From DATKMG01 sp041476565 (GTDB taxonomy: Bacteria; Acidobacteriota; Terriglobia; Versatilivoradales; Versatilivoraceae), in contig JBGOTQ010000213.1 in the NCBI GenBank assembly GCA_041476565.1, forward strand, positions 1 through 12,772: a stretch of DNA of 12,772 bases. Reading direction: 5' to 3'. Shown piece by piece: positions 7,453 to 12,772 of this stretch; position 1 is the first letter of the stretch; each line of letters opens with the position of its first letter. The notes below the pieces were generated by a model. The model had not been told where the DNA came from and made no database searches. It worked only from the letters and a program-made list of their open reading frames with translations. The translations under genes were made by a program, and so were the position numbers.

Positions 7453-7509
7453 ATTATTGCTTTCTCTTTTATCCGTTAGGCTGGTGCCAGCAAGGACAGT
7501 TGGTGCTCG

Positions 7510-8550
7510 CTAGTTTGCTGCCTTAATCTGGTCCCAGATGCGTGTGTACTTCACGTTGTTGGCCCCGAGGTCCTGGATGACCTCGCTCTTGGCGCGGATC
7601 TCCGGTTTCAGAAACACTCCCGGATTCTGACGGATCTTCTCGCTGATTTGGGGATAGCTGGTTTTGTTGGGGCAGAGGTAGGCAACAAAATTGGTGTTGT
7701 CGGCTGCAATGTCCGGTTCCTGCATGAAATTGATGAACTGATGGGCGAGCATTACCTCCTTCGAGTTCCGGGTGACAACAAAGTCATCACAGGCAATGGA
7801 AGTTCCTTCAACAGGCACATCAAACGAGATGTCGGAGTTTTCTCGTTGCACCTGAAGGATGTCACCACTGTATCCATGCACAAGAAGGAATTCCCGCGAA
7901 GCCAATCCTGTCTTATATTGCTCACTTTCAAACTTAGCCAGATTTCTTTTCCAGCGGATCACCACATCGCGAGCTGCGTCCAGTTCGCCATCGTTAATTG
8001 TGTTCAGGCTGTAGCCCAGGGATTTCAAGGCCGCCCCTATGGTTTCCCTCATATCGTTGAGCATCGTTACTCTCCCTTTGAGCTCCTTCCGATCCAGCAT
8101 CTTCCAGGTGGGTTCAAAACCAGGAACCCTGCTTTTCAAGTAGGCAAGCCCGGTGTTGGTCAGCATGTAAGGCACACTGTAGTGCATTTCGGGATCGATG
8201 GCGATCTTCAGGTAGTCCGGGTCAATATGCTTAAGGTTGGGAAGCAGCCTGTGGTCCAGCTGTTGAACGAGTCCCTGGTCATCCATGATCTTGGCCATGT
8301 AGCTGCTAGGCGTAACTAGATCATAACCGCCTGCACCCGCCTTGATTTTCGCGTACATGGCTTCGTTGGAATCGAAGGTGTCGATGATCACCCAGCATTG
8401 ATGATCGGCTTCGAACCGATGAGTTAGTTCCGGCTTGATATAGTCTGCCCATGTGTAGATGTGAAGTACCGGTTTGCTCTGTTGACAAGCAGGGAGTGCC
8501 GTCAAAATCGACAATACAATGAGTAGCCTGGACAAGCCTGGTATGTTCAT
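7510..8550 (-). CDS. potD: Polyamine-type ABC transporter substrate-binding lipoprotein (PotD-like)
   Basis: Periplasmic solute-binding protein of the PotD/PotF family, which delivers spermidine or putrescine to the PotABC importer. ATG at 8550 overlaps the potC stop as ATGA and gives 346 residues, close to E. coli PotD. The longer frame from 8583 is unlikely. Residues 1-22 look like a lipoprotein signal ending LPAC with Cys22, so the mature protein would be membrane-anchored; Pro at -2 is slightly unusual. IYTWADYI (31-38) supplies the conserved Trp and Tyr of the polyamine pocket, TPSSYM the next aromatic, and NDMRETIG the conserved Arg-Glu. By eye, the E. coli region holding Trp255 and Asp257 reads SIACDDFV here, keeping Asp but not Trp. 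The Trp229 position also seems lost. Ligand is therefore uncertain within the polyamine class. It is the last gene of a four-gene operon. Confidence 0.9.
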   Translation of the reverse strand: MNIPGLSRLLIVLSILTALPACQQSKPVLHIYTWADYIKPELTHRFEADHQCWVIIDTFDSNEAMYAKIKAGAGGYDLVTPSSYMAKIMDDQGLVQQLDHRLLPNLKHIDPDYLKIAIDPEMHYSVPYMLTNTGLAYLKSRVPGFEPTWKMLDRKELKGRVTMLNDMRETIGAALKSLGYSLNTINDGELDAARDVVIRWKRNLAKFESEQYKTGLASREFLLVHGYSGDILQVQRENSDISFDVPVEGTSIACDDFVVTRNSKEVMLAHQFINFMQEPDIAADNTNFVAYLCPNKTSYPQISEKIRQNPGVFLKPEIRAKSEVIQDLGANNVKYTRIWDQIKAAN

Positions 8551-9317
8551 GAGGATTCCCGGGTCAGGTGCTGGCTGGCCCAAACCACCAGAAAAGTAAT
8601 AAGCAACAATAAGGTCGAAAGCGCATTGATCAATGGTGGAGAACCATGCTTAATCATGCTGTAGATCCTGATTGGCAAGGTGGTCGACCCGGGCCCGGCG
8701 ACAAAAAAAGTGATGACAAAATCATCGATCGAAAGTGTAAAAGCCAGTAATCCTCCTGCGAGAATTCCTGGGGCCAGCAGAGGGAGCAAGACTCTCCAGG
8801 TGGATGCCCACCAGCTGGCACCCAGGTCCTGAGCGGCTTCCACAATGGCAAAATCGAAATCCTGCAGTCTTCCCAACACCACCATTGCGACATAACTGAT
8901 GCAAAAAGTCACGTGGGCAAGAAAAATGGTGAATAATCCCAGGTCCATCCTGATGGCCACAAAAAAAAGGAGCAGACTAATCCCCATCAGGATTTCCGGG
9001 ACGACCAGGGGTGTATAGATCAAGGTGTAATGGAATCTCTGGAGACGGGTCTTGTAGCGGTGCAGGGCAAATGCAGCCGTTGTGCCCAGAACAACCGATA
9101 CAGCCGTAGCGCTGACTGCGATAATCAAGGTATTACTTAAAGCGTGCAGAACTTCACGTTCCTGGATGAGCCTCCGGTACCAGTGTAGGGACCAGCCTTC
9201 CCAGGTGGTTCCGAATCGGGATGAATTGAATGAAGTGATCACCAAAACCAGTATCGGGAGATAGAAGAAAACCAGCAGTAACAACGTTGTCACTAGTGGC
9301 AAGCGGCTTTGCTTCAT
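8547..9317 (-). CDS. potC: Polyamine ABC transporter permease (PotC-like)
   Basis: Inner-membrane permease of the PotABCD-type importer, 256 residues, the usual PotC length. Six hydrophobic segments can be seen: about residues 8-30, 63-85, 98-121, 132-150, 180-205 and 233-250. The EAA loop that docks on the ATPase reads EAAQDLGASWWASTWRVLLP (about 160-179), with the conserved Glu-Ala-Ala and Gly. After the first membrane segment comes SFNSSRFGTTWEGWSLHWY, typical of PotC. The start ATG (9317-9315) overlaps the potB stop by four bases, and its own stop overlaps the potD start in the same way. This suggests translational coupling through potB-potC-potD. Confidence 0.92.
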   Translation of the reverse strand: MKQSRLPLVTTLLLLVFFYLPILVLVITSFNSSRFGTTWEGWSLHWYRRLIQEREVLHALSNTLIIAVSATAVSVVLGTTAAFALHRYKTRLQRFHYTLIYTPLVVPEILMGISLLLFFVAIRMDLGLFTIFLAHVTFCISYVAMVVLGRLQDFDFAIVEAAQDLGASWWASTWRVLLPLLAPGILAGGLLAFTLSIDDFVITFFVAGPGSTTLPIRIYSMIKHGSPPLINALSTLLLLITFLVVWASQHLTRESS

Positions 9318-10198
9318 GCATCCTCCCGGATGAGTGGAACGGCACGGTCCTTGCTTCTCTGCAAAGCCAGAACTGCCAACAACGGTATCAAGACAGCGAG
9401 AATTAACAAGGCCGACAACCCGCTGGCCTGGGGCAAATTACGATCGACAAATACCCTTTGGGCTATTTTGTTTCCAATCATTTCTGCATTTGGCCCTCCC
9501 ACAATATCGGGGATGACGTATGAACCCAACGCGGGTATGAATACCACCATGATGGCGGTCAGCAGTCCTCTGCGAATTCCAGGTATGAATACCCGGAAGA
9601 ACGCCTGCCACTGGTGCGCCCCCAAGTCCCGAGCAGCCTCAAGGAGGTGAAAATCGAACTTCTCTGCGGCAGCATAAATAGGCAGGATAGCAAAAGGGAG
9701 AAAGGTGTAGACCATGACTAGCAGGACTGCTCCAGAGTTATATAGCAATGAAACCTCGGGTCCAATCACGTGCAGGAAAACCAGGGTCCGTTTGATCAGG
9801 CCTTCCGGATGCAAAAGGATCTTCCAGGCAAAAATCCGGATCAGAAAACTGGTCCAGAATGGAACGATGACGAGCAATAGCAGAAGCTGTCTCCATGGAC
9901 GATTGGCCCGGGCAATGAAATATCCCGCCGGAACGGACAAAAGGATGCAGATCAACGTGGTCAAACAACTTTGAGTCACGGTTCGCCAGATGATGGCAGG
10001 GTAGTTGGGGTTGACCAGATGACGCAATGTTTCAAGCGTCCACCCGGGCCCGATCCCTCCATAATTGTCCGTGGGTTTGAAAGCAACCATAAAGACGATA
10101 GCTGTAGGGATCACGAACAGCAGGCTCAACCAGAGTAGAGAAGGCCAAGTCACCAGCCACTCATTCTTTTTTTTCTGACGAGCGATTCGGGCTTCCAT
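9314..10198 (-). CDS. potB: Polyamine ABC transporter permease (PotB-like)
   Basis: The second inner-membrane permease of the importer, 294 residues. The N-terminus is short, basic and cytoplasmic (ARQKKKNEW), followed by a first membrane segment at about 15-36 and five more. The loop after segment one contains the PotB-like FKPTDNYGGIGPGWTLE. The EAA docking motif reads EAARDLGAHQWQAFFRVFIP, with conserved Glu-Ala-Ala and Gly. The gene begins 9 bases after the potA stop and its own stop overlaps the potC start (ATGA), so it belongs to the potABCD transcript. ATG at 10198 is the only good start; its Shine-Dalgarno is weak, consistent with coupling to potA translation. Confidence 0.92.
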   Translation of the reverse strand: MEARIARQKKKNEWLVTWPSLLWLSLLFVIPTAIVFMVAFKPTDNYGGIGPGWTLETLRHLVNPNYPAIIWRTVTQSCLTTLICILLSVPAGYFIARANRPWRQLLLLLVIVPFWTSFLIRIFAWKILLHPEGLIKRTLVFLHVIGPEVSLLYNSGAVLLVMVYTFLPFAILPIYAAAEKFDFHLLEAARDLGAHQWQAFFRVFIPGIRRGLLTAIMVVFIPALGSYVIPDIVGGPNAEMIGNKIAQRVFVDRNLPQASGLSALLILAVLIPLLAVLALQRSKDRAVPLIREDA

Positions 10199-10207
10199 AA
10201 GCGGGTC

Positions 10208-11395
10208 TCAGGAATCTTTTTCGATAGAATCCTCGGCCGGCCCCATGGTCTGACCGGTCTTCTCAGGAGGCAGCCCGATCAGCGTCTCATCTGATTCGCT
10301 GTACCGATCCAGCATAAATCCATCATCGGCGTGCCAGGAAATCCACACCTCCTCCTCCCACCGGATCGGTTTCTCATCCAACAGAAAGCGGCTGTGTTGC
10401 TGGATCACAGCGAGGCGGTGATTGTTAATGCGCACCCAATAGCGAGTGTGGGTGCCCAGGTAAATGACGTCTTCCACTTTCCCGGGCAGGCAATTATGCC
10501 GGTCGTCCAACAAAGGCCGATCCCGGGAAATATGGAACTTCTCCGGTCGGATGCTTAGATAAATGAGATTGCCGCTTTGCAGTGGCTTATCTTTGAAGCA
10601 AAGGACATCAGGCAGGCCGTCTATCGATAAACGCATGTAATCACCGCTACAGAATTCGGTGACCTGGCCTTCGAAGAAATTTGTATCTCCAATGAAGGCC
10701 GCAACAAAACTGGTTCGAGGAGCCTCATATATCTCGGCCGGGATTCCCACCTGTTCGATTCTCCCGTGATTCATGACCGCGATTCGATCGCTCAAACTCA
10801 TTGCTTCTCCCTGGTCGTGAGTGACGTAAAGGAAGGTAATTCCGACTTCATCATGGATCAGATCCAGTTCTAACGACATGCGCTGCCGCAGCTTGAGATC
10901 CAAAGCTGCCAGCGGTTCGTCCAACAGCAATACCTGGGGTTTGTTGATGAGCGCTCGAGCCACTGCGACGCGTTGTTTCTGCCCTCCGCTGATCTCGGAA
11001 GGCTTCTTATGGGCCTGGTCCTCCATCTGAATCAAGGACAGCATGTGACCGACTTCTTCGTCGATTTGGAGTCGAGGACGCTTGGCAATGCGCAATCCAA
11101 AGGCAATGTTCTCGCGGACTGTGAGATGGGGGAATAAGGCATAATTCTGGAATATGGTATTGACTTTCCGGCGGTTGGGGGGCAGTGCAGTAATATCCTC
11201 ACCATTTAACAACACCCGGCCTGTATCCGGGTGCTCAAATCCGGCGAGAATTCGTAAGAGGGTGGTTTTTCCGCAGCCGCTTGGACCGAGCAAAGAGAAG
11301 AACTCTCCCTTGCGGACTGAAAGGGAAACCTGGTCGACTGCTCGCAAGTTGCCGAAGTTCTTGGAGACACCGTCAAACTCCAGGAATTCAGACAC
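10208..11395 (-). CDS. potA: Polyamine ABC transporter ATP-binding protein (PotA-like)
   Basis: ATPase subunit that powers the PotBC permease, 395 residues from GTG at 11395. That start has a strong GAGGAGGGG Shine-Dalgarno about 6-8 bases upstream; the TTG at 11425 would lie upstream of that site and is rejected. Motifs in order are Walker A GPSGCGKTT (37-45), Q-loop Gln83 (IFQNYALFPH), ABC signature ISGGQKQRVA (about 135-144), Walker B VLLLDE with catalytic Glu160, D-loop ALD, and H-loop His193 (YVTHDQGEA). A TOBE-type regulatory domain follows after about residue 240. The signature starts Ile rather than the usual Leu and has Lys in place of Gln, both tolerated changes. It is the first gene of the potABCD operon, 9 bases before potB. 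Confidence 0.93.
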   Translation of the reverse strand: MSEFLEFDGVSKNFGNLRAVDQVSLSVRKGEFFSLLGPSGCGKTTLLRILAGFEHPDTGRVLLNGEDITALPPNRRKVNTIFQNYALFPHLTVRENIAFGLRIAKRPRLQIDEEVGHMLSLIQMEDQAHKKPSEISGGQKQRVAVARALINKPQVLLLDEPLAALDLKLRQRMSLELDLIHDEVGITFLYVTHDQGEAMSLSDRIAVMNHGRIEQVGIPAEIYEAPRTSFVAAFIGDTNFFEGQVTEFCSGDYMRLSIDGLPDVLCFKDKPLQSGNLIYLSIRPEKFHISRDRPLLDDRHNCLPGKVEDVIYLGTHTRYWVRINNHRLAVIQQHSRFLLDEKPIRWEEEVWISWHADDGFMLDRYSESDETLIGLPPEKTGQTMGPAEDSIEKDS

Positions 11396-11747
11396 GTTCC
11401 ACCCCTCCTCATGGGATTGTCTCAATATTGAGCGCGAGAATTGGCCAGAAAACCAAGCTGAGAGCTACTTTTGGAGAATCACTTCTCATGCAGCCGTCCT
11501 CCAATCCAGTTGAACGCCCAGGCGCGCGGGAACGGCAAGATCAGGCAAGCACATCAAGGGTTGCGAGTGTATTGAAACGTGCTCCATCTTGTCAAGGAGG
11601 GATGAAAAAACTCTTGATCTTCACCGAGAATTGAAGAAAGATGGCGAGGAACTGCAGCGATGCCTGAAACGACTTTCGATTCTCCGTTACCTGTGGCTCC
11701 GTCCAGCAGGTGAGGAATGGATTCTATGGGTGTGATACTGCTCATCG
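11396..11747. other. Divergent intergenic region between potA and kdsB
   Basis: This 352-base gap must hold the promoters of both the minus-strand pot operon and plus-strand kdsB. It contains the potA Shine-Dalgarno, the palindrome at 11421-11432, and a short inverted repeat GAGAA-TCAC-TTCTC (11475-11488). A plus frame runs from TTG 11589 to TGA 11735 (48 codons, containing DLHRELKKDGEELQRCLKRL). It has charged, helix-like composition but no ribosome-binding site and a rare start, so I do not call it a gene. I see no tRNA, riboswitch or convincing sigma-70 promoter. Confidence 0.5.
11421..11432. promoter_or_regulatory. Perfect 12-base palindrome upstream of potA (candidate operator)
   Basis: CTCAATATTGAG is fully self-complementary. 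It lies about 26 bases upstream of the potA GTG start, just before the Shine-Dalgarno, where a repressor dimer could block transcription. No matching -35/-10 pair is clear and no regulator gene is in the window, so the role is a guess from position and symmetry. Confidence 0.25.
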
Positions 11748-12512
11748 ATGAGTGAACTGAAGTCGATCGTTATTATTCCCGCCCGGTTTGACTCCTCACG
11801 GTTCCCTGGAAAACCTCTCGCCAAAATAACCCAAAAGCCATTGATCCAACACGTTTATGAACGCGCTCTTCAGGCTCGAGGTGTGGAGAGGGTCATAGTG
11901 GCTACAGATGACACGCGGATTCTGGATGCGGTCTTGGAATTTGGAGGCGTGGCCTGCATGACTTCCAGAACCCATCGGAGTGGTACTGACCGGGTGGCAG
12001 AAGCAGCCAAGAACTTCGACGCTCAGATCGTCGTGAATCTTCAGGGCGACGAACCCCTCGTCGATCCAGGTTGCATCGAGGTCGTACTGAAGCCTTTTAT
12101 TGCCGAACCGGAGCTGATGATCGTGACGGCGAAATCCCCTTTGGCTTCTGAAGACGAATTCACAAGTCCCAATGTTGTAAAGGTTGTGACCGATCGGCAG
12201 GATTATGCGTTGTATTTTTCGAGGCTGCCGCTCCCTTATTCTCACAGCAGGCCAGCCCGTCCCAATGGAAATCTGGCTGGATGCTTCAAGCACATCGGGA
12301 TCTATGCCTATCGGAAAAACTTTCTGGACCTGTTGCCGACCCTCAACGAATCGCCGCTGGAAAAGGCTGAAGGGCTTGAACAACTCCGGTTCCTGGAGAA
12401 TGGATTTAAGATTAAGGTGGTTTTATATGACTATCAGTCGGTGGCTGTTGACACCCCTGAGGATCTCGCCCGCGTCGAGGCGATGCTGGACGGCAAGCTA
12501 GCCGGACTCTGA
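11748..12512 (+). CDS. kdsB: 3-deoxy-manno-octulosonate cytidylyltransferase (CMP-Kdo synthetase)
   Basis: Cytoplasmic enzyme that activates Kdo with CTP to give CMP-Kdo, needed for the lipopolysaccharide inner core. The 254-residue length matches the family. Motifs are IIPARFDSSRFPGKPL (9-24, the nucleotide-binding loop with Arg and Lys), ATDDTRI (52-58), THRSGTDRVAEA (75-86) and NLQGDEPL (97-104), where Asp101 is the Mg-binding acidic residue. Later come SRLPLPYS, then KHIGIYAYRK with the conserved Gly-Ile-Tyr, then PLEKAEGLEQLRFLENG and the C-terminal VAVDTPEDLARVE. ATG at 11748 gives the family N-terminus, though the Shine-Dalgarno is weak. It is followed by a terminator and pyrG. Presence of kdsB indicates a Gram-negative envelope with Kdo-type lipopolysaccharide. 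Confidence 0.96.
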   Translation: MSELKSIVIIPARFDSSRFPGKPLAKITQKPLIQHVYERALQARGVERVIVATDDTRILDAVLEFGGVACMTSRTHRSGTDRVAEAAKNFDAQIVVNLQGDEPLVDPGCIEVVLKPFIAEPELMIVTAKSPLASEDEFTSPNVVKVVTDRQDYALYFSRLPLPYSHSRPARPNGNLAGCFKHIGIYAYRKNFLDLLPTLNESPLEKAEGLEQLRFLENGFKIKVVLYDYQSVAVDTPEDLARVEAMLDGKLAGL

Positions 12513-12555
12513 AAATCAGAGCCGTTCGATAGTCCGAAATTGATGAACAACCGTT

Positions 12556-12585
12556 GGCGGTGGCGAAAGAACGCCGCCTTTTTTT
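12556..12585 (+). terminator. Rho-independent terminator after kdsB
   Basis: A GC-rich stem pairs GGCGGTG (12556-12562) with CGCCGCC (12572-12578) through one G-U pair. The loop is 9 bases (GCGAAAGAA), and seven T follow (12579-12585). It lies 43 bases after the kdsB stop and 38 bases before the pyrG start. A second hairpin without a T-run (CTCTGA-AAA-TCAGAG, 12507-12521) covers the kdsB stop codon itself. Confidence 0.8.
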
Positions 12586-12623
12586 AAGGCTTTAGGTGAT
12601 TCCCTGCAATCAAAGGAGCAAAC

Positions 12624-12772
12624 GTGGCGACGAAATTTATTTTTGTTACAGGAGGTGTGGTCTCGTCCTTGGGAAAGGGGCTGGCTGCAGCCTCCATCGG
12701 GAGATTGTTGGAAAGCCGGGGATATCGGGTGACTCTCCAGAAATTCGATCCATACCTGAACGTCGATCCCGG
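12624..12772 (+). CDS. pyrG: CTP synthase, 5' end only (runs off right edge)
   Basis: Only the first 49 codons are in the window. GTG at 12624 is preceded by AAAGGAG (12612-12618) at ideal spacing. The translation (MATKFIFVTGGVVSSLGKGL, then AAASIGRLLESRGYRVTLQK and FDPYLNVDPG) is the highly conserved N-terminus of the PyrG amidoligase domain, including the P-loop-like GGVVSSLGKG. PyrG makes CTP from UTP, ATP and glutamine. The neighbouring kdsB product consumes CTP, and kdsB/pyrG neighbourhoods occur in several Gram-negative phyla. The terminator just upstream suggests its own promoter in the short gap, or attenuation of read-through from kdsB. Confidence 0.96.
   Translation, partial: MATKFIFVTGGVVSSLGKGLAAASIGRLLESRGYRVTLQKFDPYLNVDP

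Noticed and set aside
8551..8583. Longer PotD start at 8583
   Set aside because: It adds 11 residues before a good lipoprotein signal. ATG 8550 overlaps the potC stop as ATGA, matching the potB/potC junction.
11396..11425. TTG start of PotA at 11425
   Set aside because: It would place the strong Shine-Dalgarno inside the gene; GTG 11395 fits that site and the family N-terminus.
11589..11735. 48-codon plus frame from TTG before kdsB
   Set aside because: Helix-like composition but rare start and no ribosome-binding site; length is unremarkable for chance.
1..12772. CRISPR array, rRNA or tRNA gene
   Set aside because: No regularly spaced direct repeats and no tRNA- or rRNA-like stretch were seen in the non-coding gaps.

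Overview
The window looks like chromosome from a Gram-negative bacterium. It carries kdsB (Kdo for lipopolysaccharide), a lipoprotein-type solute-binding protein with its ABC transporter, and a CDP-alcohol phosphatidyltransferase. No gene fixes the phylum. The gene set and the kdsB-pyrG neighbourhood would suit an uncultured lineage such as Acidobacteriota, Methylomirabilota, Nitrospirota or Desulfobacterota, but that is inference.

Left end (1-1280), accessory: a minus-strand gene that runs off the left edge encodes a helical, tryptophan-rich protein with an R-x4-H motif like that of HEPN RNases. Beside it is the wreck of an integron-type integrase. Its N-terminal domain is joined directly to a late catalytic-domain segment, and the active-site residues are gone. 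The two together look like a decayed integron-like locus.

Centre-left (1282-6712, plus strand), the most unusual part: four genes run in one direction. They are (i) a secreted protein with about eight MORN-type (YwqK-like) repeats; (ii) a 905-residue LodA-like oxidase predicted to carry a cysteine tryptophylquinone (CTQ) cofactor, with a proline-rich linker and a C-terminal extension that opens with a Cys-Phe-Ile box; (iii) a LodB-like flavoprotein, the expected cofactor-maturation partner; and (iv) a short LysM plus peptidoglycan-binding protein starting at GTG. My reading is a quinoprotein amine or amino-acid oxidase module, H2O2-producing by analogy with LodA, possibly associated with the cell surface.

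Centre-right (6709-11395, minus strand), ordinary: a PgsA-like phosphatidyltransferase converges on the LysM gene with a 4-base overlap. Upstream of it lies a complete polyamine-type ABC operon in the order potA-potB-potC-potD. potB/potC and potC/potD overlap by ATGA, and potA has a strong Shine-Dalgarno with a GTG start. A short perfect inverted repeat of REP type lies between potD and pgsA.

Right end (11748-12772, plus strand), housekeeping: kdsB, a rho-independent terminator, then the 5' end of pyrG (CTP synthase), cut by the window edge. The two are linked biochemically, since KdsB uses the CTP that PyrG makes.

The partial genes at both edges have no stop or start inside the window and were read directly from the sequence. 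Family names rest on motif recognition by eye; no database search was run.
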